From Cruorifilaria tuberocauda (taxonomy: Eukaryota > Nematoda > Chromadorea > Rhabditida > Onchocercidae): a stretch of 64,000 nucleotides of DNA. The notes below the pieces were generated by a model, which saw only the letters and a program-made list of their open reading frames with translations, was not told the DNA's origin and did no database searches. A program made the translations under genes and the position numbers. The DNA lies in assembly GCA_013365365.1 (NCBI GenBank), contig JABVXU010000024.1, forward strand, positions 1-64,000, read 5' to 3'. The first letter of the stretch is position 1. The number at the start of each line of letters is the position of its first letter. Shown here piece after piece: positions 25,781-39,800 of the stretch.

Positions 25781-28667
25781 ATGTCAAATGGAGAAAGAAG
25801 TTTGAAGAAAGTTCGCTACCTGGAATATTGTCAAACGATTTGCATGTTATTAACTTTACTAGCATTCGCTGATATTTACTCACGTATTGGTAACGTGGGA
25901 CTAGAATGCCAGTTGATGAAAGATGAAATCAATTTGAGGCGTATCCGACGTGATATTGTATCACCGCCATCCATTCAAACTTTGTTCAATACATCAAAGC
26001 ATAACGTTTTGATGCATTCTTTATCAAAAATTAAGGTTTCAGTAATAGAATTTTCCTGAAGAATTAAAGTTTTTTTACATCTTGGTTTTATCCTACAATA
26101 TTGACATCGAGAAAAACAGCAAGTTCTCTTAGTTTGAATTTTAAAAGGGATTTTTTATGATTATTTGCTTTATTAGACTAACGAATTGCTTGAAAAGTGC
26201 TTAGAAATGCATCAGTATTGCACGGCAGAATCTGGCATTAGTCATGGACCACCTGGACCGATTGGACCGCCTGGATTACCCGGGTATGTCGGAATTAGAA
26301 TCCACTAAAGCAACTTTGCATTGACATTAGCGAAACTTCGTAATTTTTAGAAGTCCTGGAAAACCCGGACCACCCGGACGAGATGGTTTAATTGGAAAGC
26401 CTGGACCTCCCGGTCCACGAGGTACACTTTTTCTTTTTCAAGAATTTAACCGTCCATCCAGTATCTATTTTGCACTGCACTAATACGTTACTAATACATT
26501 AGTATCACTTTAGATGGAATCTGGAAATTTGCGGATAATTATAGGACCACCTGGAATGCCCGGAAAACCTGGAATTTGTCCAAAATGTCCTGTTGCTGAG
26601 AATTCTGAAATGCTACGTAAAACGGAATGTCCAAAAGTTGAACCAATAGAATGTCCAATACAGATAACACTTAATGGTGAGAGTGGACCGCGATATACCG
26701 AGCACCAACTGCCGTATTTTGTTAGAGTAGTATGTTTTGTCGTTTTTCATTTTTGGATAACTCAATTTATTAAGAAGCTAAATATTGTTCTGCAATAGAA
26801 GTGAACATGATTAATTTAACAGATGCTTTTAAATGATACTGATTTAATGCCGGAAATTGATAAGTGTATTCGTATTTGTCTACCAAATATAACAATACCA
26901 TCTGAATCAGAAATGCCGCTTACCAGTACCGAAATACCGTACATCGAGGGAGCAACAGCACGTAAATTTTTCTTTGCAAGCTTTAAATTTCCAATATTGA
27001 AATTTGTAACGAAGAATTATGATATTAAGTAAATGTTTTATAATATTATTATAAGTAATGTTTTTGTTATTACTCTGATAAATTATTTTAAAAACTGATT
27101 TAATAATTATTTATATTATAATTTTCAATTACAGATTGTTATTTGGATGATGTTGGTAAACCAATATTTCATGCTCATTCCAATACCTATTTCGGATCAT
27201 GGATGCGTGATGCTTATCCACAAAATGGTCAGGTTCGCTGGTTTTTGTGCAGTGTTTCCGGAAGAAAATGATGACAAGATGCATTTACCTTTCCGGTTTT
27301 TTGCTTGTTAGATGCTTTTGTTTATGCACTAACAAATAATACCATCAAAGGATATGACGAAACGTTGGATGACAAAGCATTTTCAAGGCGATACGGTGGA
27401 GGAATATTTGGATGAAGGCGATATGCGACGACAGCGCGTTTTTGTCACGTTAACATTTTTCCTTATCACCAACATTGCAATTCATTAGTGATAAATTGAA
27501 ATATGGTAACAATGGTTTAGCATTGTTACAGCAAATGCAATGAGTTTTGCTTACGTAAGCTTCAAGTAATCAATGAAATTATTAGCGCGGCGTCATTATA
27601 TATGCGACGCTATAAATCGCTTAGAAAAGTATCATATTTGGAGTCTTGTTAAAGTAAACCAAAAACTTTGAGAAAAAAGCCTCAAGCTTCAAATTCAAAT
27701 GATATTATTATACTTTGATAAAATATTTCGAGAACTGCTAGAAATGATCTATTTAATCCGAATTCTAGACACCATTTGCCATATTTATATGATGGAACAA
27801 ATCTGATATTTTTCAATGGTTCAATATATTTCCATCGTGCTGGCACTCCTAAAATCAGCAAATATGAATTACACTCGAAAGCTTATAACGAAGTTTTAAT
27901 TAATAAGCATGCGGCGCATAAGGGAAATAACGTGAGGTTTTATACGGAAGAAAGAAATCTTCCGTTCGAAAAGTTCGAGTCTCTTTTTCATTATGAAATT
28001 CATTTTTAAATTTCGAAATTCTGTTCACAATATGCTTTTTTTGAAGTTCGAAGAGGCTTACATGACTTCTTCTTTCAGTATCTATTTAATTTATCGATGA
28101 ATTATTTCGATTTGGCAGTGGATGAGAATGCTTTGTGGGTGATATTTCATTATGAGAATGAGGAGTTTTTGTCGATAGCTAAATTGGACATTAGCAATTT
28201 AACTATTTATGAAACCTGGAATTTAACTTTAATTAATCATACCGAAGTAGCGAATGGTTTTGTCGTTTGTGGTGTACTGTATTTGGTTTGTTTAGGATTT
28301 TTATAAATTTATTCGAAAATGAAAATTTCTTCTTAAGCTCCTATTTTTTTGCATTTTTTTGAACAAAAAATAAATTTACATAAGCCATTTGAAGAAATGC
28401 ATGATAACCCACAATAATTGATAATCAGTTTTAATTAAACTATTTTTTTGCTTTTTGCAGGTAAAAAGTTCACATGATTTAAAAAGTGAAATAGCAATCG
28501 CATACGATCTCTATCGTGATAAATATCATAAGCCAAACATTCCATGGATTAATTTATATCGAAATGCTAACATGATATCATATAATCCATACGATAAGCG
28601 AATTTACATCTACGATCATGGATATTTGTTAACTCTACCAGCACGAATCACTTGGAGAGCTAAATAA
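25781..28667 (+). CDS. Collagen-olfactomedin transmembrane protein (UNC-122/gliomedin type)
   Basis: Type II membrane protein with collagen repeats and a C-terminal olfactomedin domain. The C. elegans UNC-122 and vertebrate gliomedin (colmedin) families have this order and act at cell surfaces and neuromuscular or neuronal contacts. Ten exons fit: 25781-26035, 26177-26283, 26351-26421, 26545-26726, 26823-26961, 27135-27232, 27351-27448, 27769-27931, 28079-28285 and 28461-28667, giving 508 aa. A hydrophobic segment at residues 20-31 is the anchor, and an RRIRRD site follows it. Gly-X-Y repeats run over about residues 109-155 in two blocks and end in GICPKCP. The olfactomedin domain begins near CYLDDVGKP and contains TYFGSWMRDAYP, KRWMTKHFQGD, LPYLYDGTN, FFNGSIYFHRAGTPKI and a C-terminal ISYNPYDKRIYIYDHGY. 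The acceptor at 27350 (ATCAAAG) is weak but keeps the domain continuous. ATG lies 2 nt after TTAGCAG, suggesting SL trans-splicing. Confidence 0.88.
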
Positions 28668-31600
28668 TGTGCATTTCTTTGATGAGCTAATCAGCGCTTT
28701 CGTGATAATTTCGAATTTTACAGTTTTACAATCATTTTTACAAATGTTTTATCAGTTCGATAGCATTATTATGAATTAATTATTTATCATATTTAAAGCA
28801 TTCCTCATAAGTTAGACATTTTTTAATTAATTAATATTCAAATGTAACTTTATTTCATTCTAATTTCAATATTTTTGATAAATATTTTACATCACTTTGT
28901 TTCATATCTGTTCTGTCATTTTAACCAATAAAAGTTGTAATTATCATTAATTATTTGACAGTAAGTTTACTTAGTTTCTTAAGTTATTATTTATTTATAA
29001 AAATAAAAAAAGCATATTTCAATATTTTATTTTTAAGCGGTGAAACTATACACATTGAAATGCAACAGAAAAGAGTTACTGATCATTTCATTAAATTTTT
29101 ATACTTTCTTCCGAATACTTTTCTTCGAAATGAGTAAGTGGAAAGGCGATCAAGAGTGAAAAGTTGTATTGTTAGATAATAGCACTTGATCATATTATGA
29201 AGAAATCATAGGAATTGAGAAATATTGCGTTATTATAACAAGTGAAACTTGTAATTATTATGATAATTGTCAGATAAATTTTATTAAAATTGGAAAAATT
29301 TTAAGTGCTTTAAGTAAGATCAGCAAAATAAACCATTCAAAAGAAAATATCTAGTTATCATTTACGAAAGGTTAAATACATCGAATTTTATTATTTCCAA
29401 AAGAAAAAAAATTTTTTAAATATTCAGTTCACACATACATGGCATTTAAAAAGCAAATGTTGGTGTGGTGAACTTTTTTGAATTCGGGATTCACTGACAA
29501 ACAACTTATTAGGTTTGATTTGATTCGAGTTACTGAACGCCGTCGAGCTATACTGAAGTTGAGTGAGGACTGAGCTCTCTGTTAAGTCAACGTCAACGCT
29601 TTATTAAGAACTGGTAGTAACCACGGTTAGCTAAGAAGGATAATCTTGTTGTAGTTGGTAGATAACGCCCATCATGAAAACATGGAGCACAAAGCAACAC
29701 TTGTATAACGGTAAACCGAGACAGCATAAAGGTTAAAGGTCATAGGATATATGAGCTAATTGAAACAATTGAAATGGGAATTGTACAAATGGTAAATTCT
29801 TCATCATCCCTTAAAGATGATGATGAAATTGTGGTTAAAACAAAGATAGACTAACCTTTAGTCATCCCTTGATGAAGATGATGAAATCAAAAAGTGAAGT
29901 GAGAATGAATTGAGATAAAACAAGCCTTTACTCTGCTTTAATTAGCATATCTACACAATGTACCATCGTCATCCACGGATTTGACATTTCATGATTTCGG
30001 TGGTTCACAACAAATGAGAAATTCAAAAATTCAGTGGCATAAATTAAAAGAAATTAATTGAGAAAAGTTAATGTTTACACATATCAACAAATCGATTGAT
30101 TTTAAAACTGCTTTAAAATGACTTTTATTTTCTTTTAAAACATATCGAAAATAGCGAAGACATAACTTGTTCACATCATTAAGCTATTTCGTATAATCGA
30201 TACTTGAAAAAATTATTTATCACTCTTTAACGTATCGCATCCTTATGTAAAACCGGTGAATATTAACATAATCCGTATTTCCCTATCTCTTGAAAAGAGC
30301 TGATGTTGCTTAACTGTGGAATTATCCATCGCATGTCTTTGTTTCGTGTATAGTACTGATGATTTCCCATAGATACTTCACGTACGTGATCACAATCGCA
30401 CGTCTAGAGAAGAATATACAGGTAAGATAATACCGATCAATCAATACAGAATTTGTCTCCTTCCTAGATCGATCATTTGATCATTACAGTTGGAAGTTTT
30501 TACTTTTTGATGTAAAAATACAGCCTGTAACAACGACGTAAGTATTTCTAATTCACCCATTTTGCTAAGAGTTATTTGAGAAATCTTAGATTAAATTTAC
30601 CAGTGCATTTATGATGGTTTTCTTATCTGTCTCTTTTATGTTATCCCTCTCTCTTCTCATTTATGCAAATGAGCATTTGAAGCGTAGAATTTATTTCATA
30701 TAACTTAACTAACATCACCAAAAAAATTACGAAATTATCGAAATAAACTGATCGACTAGAATAATCAGTTATTAATTGCAAATGTGTAAGAGGAGGTGTG
30801 AACATTACATCAAATTTTGCTAATTGATATGACAGACCGAGAAGACAGAAATGATTCATTTGAACATGAAAGATAATATTATAGAATCATTATTCTGATT
30901 TAATCTTCTATTCATCATTTTGGCAGATATTGAATATCAGAGAATATTGCAAACACCCATTTCGATTTCATTTTCAATCATTTTTCGTTCAAATTATTCA
31001 TTAATCAACATAAACACACTTTTAATTGGATTAGCAAAAATCATAGTTTGAAAATATAAAATTAACTCTTGAAGTATATCATCAGATGGCAATTTGATCA
31101 TCAACATACTTGAGAATTACTAAAAGTGATATTTTGAAGAGATTGATGGTAAAGGATGAAGATTCTATGATAGAAAATAAACGCGTAGGGAAAATATGCA
31201 ATAAGAATGTGGAAATTAATTCTGAAGGTATGGGTTAATTAAATGCAAAGTAAATTAAATAATTCATTTCTCGACATTAATCATAATTTATACAGGCACG
31301 CATAAAATTATAAAACCCATAATTTTTTTCACCAAATAAATAAATAAAAAGTATCATTTCCGGTTGAACCTTACAACGGAAATTTCAAATTTATAGTTGT
31401 ATTTTCCGAAATGAAGCGAAACTTACTTTTGTTAGTTAAAAAACAGTAATTGAAGAAAAAAGCCCATTTCTAATAGGTAAACGAAACAATAAGTAACAAA
31501 ATAATTTAAGTATACAAAAGAAAAAAGGCAAAAGAAACGAAAATAGAATATTTATGGTGAGATTACAATGGAGAGAAAATACCAAAAATCAAAAAATTAC

Positions 31601-31752
31601 AACGAATTTGAGACATCAATGTTCTTTCCAATATTCTCTTTTATTATTGATTTACTTCAATAATTTTCATTCCAGTAAGACTTATACTTTCTTTTAATCC
31701 TTATATTTGGCAATATTAATTAAACATATATGCTAAAATAAACACAAACAAA
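28668..31752. other. Intergenic spacer between convergent genes
   Basis: This separates the 3' ends of the colmedin (+) and hexokinase (-) genes. An AATAAAAG at about 28927 could be the colmedin polyadenylation signal. A CATC/GATGATGA-rich pair of about 25-bp near-repeats lies at roughly 29803-29828 and 29864-29890. No gene is supported. Confidence 0.5.
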
Positions 31753-34700
31753 TCAGCTATTCACATTATTATTGGATAAATCAATCATACCATTCTCTAC
31801 TTCATCTTCAAAGCTATCGTAATTATTTCTCATCAAATTAGCTTTTTGATTTCTATTAATAGCTAACTCTTCTTTTCTTCCCATTATTTGTTGTTGCTTT
31901 TGTTCTTTCTGTTTATTCAATCGTGCAATAACCGCTGTAATTAGCGCCGCACCTTTACCGCTACCATCAGCGGTTTGTAATAATTTGAACTACAAAAATA
32001 TTGAAAGATAGTAATAAGTTAAGTTCGTATTTAAATATCCAAAAGTTATAATAGAACGAGAAACATTGAAATTATTCATTAAACAGTTGGTTATCATTAA
32101 TTTTTATTAGATTAAAATTAAATGCACCTGAGATATGCAATAAAACATAATAAAATTGTTTATCTATAGCGATAGAATCATTACCAAATATCATTATATA
32201 ATAGTATTACTTAGTTATTAATTCTTGTAATTATAGTAAAATGATAGCAGTAATCATAATTCTTAACTGCAGCATGATAATTCATTTGTTATTCATCCCA
32301 ATCGAAATCAATTGTTAAAAAATTCAATTTTAAGTGATTCAACAATATTTCTATCTATTTTTAAATAAAATATGACTGGTGTGGTAACCAAATGATTATA
32401 TGATAACTGTTATCATCCAACGGTGCCAAAACATATCAGTGAACGAAATGTATGCAATACTAACATTAAGGCCCGGATCAACAAGCTCTTTCAATTTGTC
32501 ATGAACCCAAAAGTCGAAAAATGGGTGATATTTATAGGTACTTCCATCTATCCCAACTATCATATTCGGTTTTCGGACACGATTTAACACACAGGCAATT
32601 GCTGTAAATTTTCAAATTATTTATAAAAGAATGATAAAATTTCAATTTTCGATCATCCTTATAATTATTATTAATTTCGTCGATAAACATAATTTTATCT
32701 CTTATTCATTTTTTTAACAAAGAAATTTCACTGTTTGAAAGTTTTATTAATCATTATATTGTTAAATGATAAATGAAAAATCAAATGAAAAGATTCTACT
32801 TCCCTTTTTATTTTTCATTTAACCTCTTTGATATATATTATTTAAATTTATCTACTCCAAATCAAATAAATGTGAGATTAATTCTATCAGTAAGCTACGA
32901 AAGATAAATCCAGTCACTGAAAATTTCATTTCTTTATGAGTATCATAGCTCTCTCAGAGTCATAGTATTCTGGCTGTGGCTTTTAATTTAAATAATTCAA
33001 AAATTAAAAAAAGTTTTACCAGCGGCGCCAAGATTAGCTGATCGGCGTGAAACGACGACGCAAACTTCTCGAAGAATTAACATATCACTGAAGTTATACT
33101 GCTCAATACCCAATTCATCCAATATATCTCTCGTATGTACATATGAACCACTTTCATCTCTGGAATTTTCATAAATTTTTTTACCTATTTCACGTAACTG
33201 TTATCTTCACTAAGATAAGACTAATTGTCTCGTCAAAATGCGATATTGAAAACGATCAGATGACACATGCAATGGTTAATTTAATTAAAAAATAGTAACT
33301 GATAACTAGCCTCTGGCATATTTGTTAAATAAGTGGAAAGAAAAGCAAAAAATATTAAAGTGAATTTTTGATATTTAGATTTTAAGACTCGAGTAGTTAA
33401 AAACTCTGCATGAAACTTTTACAATAAGTTTTCCATCATTTCCCAAAAATCGAATAAAATCTTAATAATCTTATCATTTCTATTTTCTTTTTGTAGTAAA
33501 AAATCATTACTAGCTAATTAGTCACTTCTTTCTATATTCTACTGAATTTCAAATTTTCGAAAAATTGAAAAAAATTCAATTTGCTGAAAAATAAGTTAGT
33601 TTATTTACCTTGGATGAATTTACCTGAGAATTTCAGAAATATATTTGGTTGGGAAAGAATCCTGTCTAAAAAGCGTATCCGAACCTTTGCCCCCAAACAA
33701 AACACGAGCTCGTGTTAATTTCTCCAATACAACACGCACTACTTCGCCCATGCATTTTCCGCCAACAAGCTTATCAAATCTATAAATACGATATTCGTAT
33801 TTATAACCGTATATTCCAAAAAATGAACCACTAAAACATATGATTATAAAGTAAGTTTATTTCATTGCTAAAAAAGAGAACAAATTATCAGTTATTGTTG
33901 TTACCTTTTCTACTTGAGAAAGTAAACAGATTGCATCTATCGATTGTTTCAATTATGATAAATGTACTGAAAATGAAATGAAAAATAAGAGCTAGATGGG
34001 AAATTGAAATAGTAAGAGTAAAATACGTGTTAACGCCTGGATGCTCCGAGCGACTATCAACAATCTTATCATATTGCGTTAATATATAATTAGCTTCAGA
34101 ATGATCACCGAAGCCACCCCATTCCGTATCAATAATCATTTCCGAATATTCGTAATCAGTTGTTGCTTTTGATAAACCATATTTGATTTTGGATGTGTCT
34201 TCCATGTATGAAGCATTGGTACCAGTTGCTGCAATAATATTTTCCTTTTTTAAAACTTTTTACTTTAATTAATTTCTTAACTTAATTAGATTGAGATAAA
34301 ATTAAGGAAAAAGTAATGTAATTATTGATTGAAATTCATACCAATAATAACACCAATATGACATTCACCGCCATTCCCATGAGCAGCTGCTACCATTGTA
34401 CCGACGGTATCATTAATTAATGCTACCACTTCCACTTTAATATCCTATCAACAATTCAAGATAAAACAAGCAAAAATTGGTTCAACTTCATTAAAAAACT
34501 ATTGAAAAAGAGGGAAAGAAAAAAGCTCTAAATGAACAAATAATTACTAATCTAACTTAAATAAAAAAAATTTAATTACCAATAAAAAGGTATATTAAAT
34601 TACACAATAAAAGTTTCAAGAATTTAAAAATATTTTGTAGAAAAAATTTTTAAAGTGAAACGGTTACTCCTCTTCTGGCAATAGATTGTTCAAGAAGCTC

Positions 34701-36802
34701 TACAATATCTTCTCCAACTACACCTGTCGTTTCGAAACCTTTCGTCCACCTGAATATTTTACATAGAATTTCTTCAAATGGAAAAATCAATCCTTTCAGC
34801 GATTTATTTAAATTGCCAACCTGAGCAGTGTAGCAGAACGTAAGTTTTTTTGGTCACATGGATAAGAAAACGTGAATCCAACTGGTAGGCCGTCATTCTG
34901 GACACCTTTTTCAATCAGAAATTCTGCTAAGCATTTCGTTATATAATCGAATAGCTTAAAAGAATATGAGTTCAAAGATGAATTTAAAATCATATTCTAT
35001 TAAATGAATTAAAACGGAGCAGACAGGAATCATTATATAAATGAAATATCGGAACTGAAAAGACTAGCCTGTTCACCGGTACCACGCATAGCCCAATTTG
35101 GTATACGTGTGTTGAACTGTTCCGTTTTAAGCTCTTCACCCGGAGTAATATCCATCAACATTACACGCAAATTGGTACCACCCAAATCCATCGCAATAAA
35201 TCGACCTTCTTCTGTAAAATTTCTGTAAGTATCCCAATTAATATCCATCAGAAGAAAAAATTTTAATATAATCGAATTGGATTGTGCGTGTGCGTGTGTG
35301 TATGGTGTGTGTCTGTCTGTATGGGATGTACATATCTTTTCTATGAACTGATTTTTCTTTGGCAAGAATTTGCCATTAATTTTTGGAACAATTTTGAACT
35401 TTACATTCATATCTGTATATCACTTAAAGCATTATCATTTCGTGTTGCGAAAAAAAAGGAAATTTTCTCTAATATAAATAAATATTTCGACAATAATCAA
35501 ATCTGTAAACAATGATCATATGAAGGATTAAACTGGTATGATAATGAATTTTTATACCTATCTAGGAGATCATGCTATTTTCATGAAGAGTCACTAAAAC
35601 TGATATCATTTTTATCGTTCATCGATCTTTCAGAAAAAGATTCGCTATATCATTAATTTACTTATAGTGCTCGGATTATCAGGTGATATTAAATAAAGGA
35701 AAAGAAGAAATTCGCATTGGGAAAATTATAAAAGTGCAATGATGGAAGAAATGATAAAATATTGAACTGCATACCTGAATTGGTCTATCTTAATTAATCA
35801 CTGGCTTCTTTCATAAATTATTTGAGTTTTCCTTTCTTTAAAATTATGTATTTTTGTTTTCCGTCCCTCAGAGATATCACATACTAATTGCATGTAATCA
35901 GTTAAGAAATATACATCTTTTTTCTCCGTAAAAGAATATTTATATCAGAAAGTAACATTGTTTTATAGATTTTATTATTTTTTAATTAAATTCCTTCGCT
36001 TCTCTACTCTCTATTATTGCCAGTTCATTTTATTGAATGTTTTTCCAATAAACCATATTGAAAGTTAAAAAACGACCATATAATCATTTTAGGAATGATA
36101 ATTGTAAGTGAAGTAATCGAAAACTTATTTACCAAATTAGAAATTTTACAGTTTCATTTGATTGTAAACATTATTTATTGCAAGATTAAAGACAATTATA
36201 AAATTCAGTTATAAAAATTCCGATCGAAAAAGGTCAAAAAAGAAACAAAAGAAAACAATAACCTGTTCCATCAGGTAATTCAGGTACAAAAGATGGTAAC
36301 ATTGATACTGTACTATTATTAGGTCCACCTTCAAGACCCTTATCCATATTATAAGACATATCTACCATCATTCGGCGAAGCGTTTCGTTTGATAATTTGA
36401 ATTCCGCCATCACTATCTCCAGCTAAAATTTATAAAATTTTTTCGTTTTCCAATTAATTTTAGAAACTATATATTCCATTGAATCATTTTTTCATCGTAT
36501 TTTTCCGACAAAAAAGAAAAGAAGGAATCTGCAGTGTTCGAAAATATCGATCATATTTAAATGCCTTTGAAAATTCTAACAATTATTGAAATGAGATTTG
36601 AATTCAAAAAGGGAGAAATTCGACCCATAGAAAAAGTTGACAAATGAAATGAAAAACACACTGAAATCGGTGGTTCATTGAAGTTTTCTTGTGCCTTAGC
36701 GTTCGTTCCGCATCCGTTAGCTGTCACGTCGCTTTCCTCTCTCCGCTCTGAGCTTTCTCTCCAATTTCGGATTACGCTTGTAATCGTCAGTAATCCTAAC
36801 AT
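31753..36802 (-). CDS. Hexokinase
   Basis: ATP-dependent phosphorylation of glucose and other hexoses at C6, the entry step of glycolysis, in the cytosol. Eleven minus-strand exons fit: 36802-36662, 36422-36263, 35211-35069, 34954-34821, 34749-34668, 34444-34342, 34228-34027, 33779-33624, 33159-33020, 32601-32465 and 31989-31753. They sum to 1635 nt, or 544 aa. Seen in order: MLPSFVPELPDGTEEGRF, phosphate-binding MDLGGTN (109-114), sugar-site GFTFSYPC (174-181), RWTKGF, catalytic LINDTVGT (D232), ATGTNASYM (255-263), IDTEWGGFGDH, and adenosine-site TADGSGKGAA near 470-480. A Gln/Asn-rich tail of about 40 aa follows. This is a single ~50-kDa unit, as in other invertebrate hexokinases. The canonical GTGTNAC is ATGTNAS here. 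The intron after exon 3 uses a GC donor (CAG|GCTAGT at 35068). ATG lies 7 nt after TTTTAG, a likely SL acceptor. Exon 1 is the least certain. Confidence 0.92.
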
Positions 36803-39800
36803 CAACAATCTAAAATGCAGAAACTATATTTGTCACTTTTCGAGTAGAAAAATATTGAGCGTATATCGATCGTTGACTGAAAAAAATTGAAGGAAAACAA
36901 AAATAAAGTTGAGAAGAAGTTAAATACCAAGAAGTCAAAACTACTGTAAGTGATTTTATTAATTTCTGCAACGATATCTTACAGAACTACTAATTAATTA
37001 GTCTGGAAAAAGCCAGAAAACTGATTAGTCAGAATTAGTCATGGATTAGGCCAAATGAAATAAATAAAAGCAAATCGCCGCAGAGAGTAAGTGATAAATT
37101 TAAGAAATTCAAAATTGGAACTAATCTAAAAAGTTAATCTCAATTAATCTAATTAGCCTTAATCAGCCGCTTTTTTGGTTTTTGAACTAATTCTGCCCTA
37201 AAAAACTTTAAAATGGCATTTAAAATGATTTGAAAATATTTTTAAATTGATTTATCTTCTTGGATTAATTGAAAATATAAGAAGAAATTCTTTTACTTCA
37301 AACTTGAAGAGATCTGTATCTAATGAGCGACAACAAGTAGAATGTAAATGAAGCAAATGAGGAAAGCTGATGTCATAAAATATATTTTTTCACTCTCTCG
37401 AAAATCTGATCGACTAAAAGAAGAAAGATTTCTTATTTTTCGTCTTCCTCTTCAAACATGAACAGATTTATATCTTTACTGGTTCACAAATAGAAACTTA
37501 TTTTCTTATAATGATTCTTTAATTAATTTTATTTTTCGCTTTATTTAGAAGGAAAATTTTATTCCATAAATTTTAATTCAATGAAAAATTAAGAAAAATG
37601 AATTGATTTTAAATTAGCGAGAATAAGAACTAATGAAGACATCAAACTAAATGGCAATTTTCTTAGCTAAATTAGCGCTAAATTCTTTTATTGAAACAAC
37701 ATTGCATGGAAATGTACTAAGAATAGCAAGTTTTAATTTTGTATTATATAAGAAATCAAGCAATGGATTGAATGAAAAAGAAAAAACTCAAATTTTTGAA
37801 AGGGATTCAATTTTAATACTTAAAATGAGTAATAATTAAATTTCATTAAAATACGTTTCCTCAGAAAATTCGGCTAAATTATAATAAAGATATGTTAGTA
37901 TAACAATTAGTATAACAAATTCAAATTTGAAATACAAATTATTTATTGACAATGTGACAGACGTAAAAAAATAATTATCATATGATAAAGTTCTTCTTGA
38001 ATAAATTTTGAAAGATTGTAAGATCAATATATAATAACATGCATTGATAATATTACTTGAGCAATTTTAAATGTTAAAAATTGGTAGATTAGCTGATTAT
38101 AGACAAAATGACAATAGCATTACGATAATATGAAAATGATTTATGAAGAGAATTTTAGAATCCAAAAGAGAATTCTAGAATCCAAACATATCTTCGCAGA
38201 TATCAGATCTATACAAAGTGATTCTGAAATTTATTACGTGAAAAAATCTGATCCTTTCTCATTCAGATTCACCAATCATTTTTCCTCGTTTTGACCTTTC
38301 ACATTCGTATATTTTATCTTGCATTTAATGAGATAATGTAAAAGTAATATTGACCTGAGCCGCAATCTGTTGAATAAAAGATTTTTGCTTTCTTTGCACT
38401 GCTGAATTCTTTGAATCCTCTATCTACTCTAAAAATAAATGAAAAAAAATTGATGAGAATCATTTAAATCTTAGATGAAATTTGGTAAACTTAACCGTAG
38501 GTAAATATCTGTTTGAGAGATTTCACCAATCGATTCATTCTAATTGAAAATTTTGATTGCATTCATTGTCGTACGTGTTCCATGTATATCACACGTATGG
38601 TATCTGTGTTATTAGGTGTTTGAAGCATAATACAACGATTAGTTAGCAAAAACTTTTTAAAATAATGTCAGAAAGAAAATTACACTTTTTCAAAAGCTTA
38701 TTTGTTGCAAAGATTTATGTTAAAACACTTTGTTTTCTTCTCTCACTTCATTTAGGTTTCAAAATGTGAAAAAAAAGGTGATAGGAAAATGATACATGAA
38801 TATCTATCCTTTAAACTTTTAAATTTCAAACTTTTACTCAGTCATACATTTATTCTGAAGTTAATACTCGATAATTTCTATAAAATTTATTTTTAATAGT
38901 ATTATTTAATAAATGTTGATCTATTGACATGTTTAAATTATATAGCTGATTAAATATGTGAAATATAAAATAATATCCATAATAATCATTCCTTCAAAAA
39001 TTATTGATATGCATTTAAGTATTCTTTAAATTATCCAGTTTTAAATACAATTGAAATGGCACAACGATGAGATTATCTTATCATGGCTTTAATAATACCG
39101 GCTCTGTTTATGCAAATTAAAGGAATATTATGTTGAATAATTTTGAAGACTAACAATTAATTAAATAAATTGAGCAATATTAGAAATAAATTTTATAAAG
39201 AAATATTTACTTGAATAAGTTATAAATTAAGGAAAAAAGAAAAGAAGAGGCAGAGATAAGTGGAAAAGTAGGTGAAATGTCTCTTTGAAATTATTCTCAC
39301 TAATTAATAAAAAGATATATACTTTTTTCTTTCTCTTCCAAACATTGCACATGACTGTATGGATGCTGTACTTTCAACCGATGAGAGTAATCTCATCAGT
39401 TAGCTGATAGTAAAGTGAGAAATGCAGATTGCAGCATTATCATGGACTGATTCCTTTCGTGCTTTAAATTGTCGCTTAAAAAGTTAAATATCATAAACAA
39501 CGATTATTCAGTCTTTTGTCTTTATAATTTTCTTTTTAAAAAGAGAAAAAATGAGAGAAGAAACAATGGAAGAAAACAATGGACAAAGTTTCAATGCAAC
39601 CAATGATATCAGGTAAATAACAACTTTGTGATAATTAATTAACAGATTTAGTAGACATTATTTCGTTGATAAAATCATAGTGATGAATACGAGGGATATC
39701 AAATTGAATGAATCTGAAGATGAAATACGATGTATCGTATAGTGGACTGATGATGATGGAATTATTAAATATTTTCTGTATCTGAGAATTATGATTTATT

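Noticed and set aside
26514..26544. ATG opening a frame just before the third collagen block
   Set aside because: Using it breaks the Gly-X-Y register and intron phase. The acceptor at 26544 continues the collagen frame correctly.
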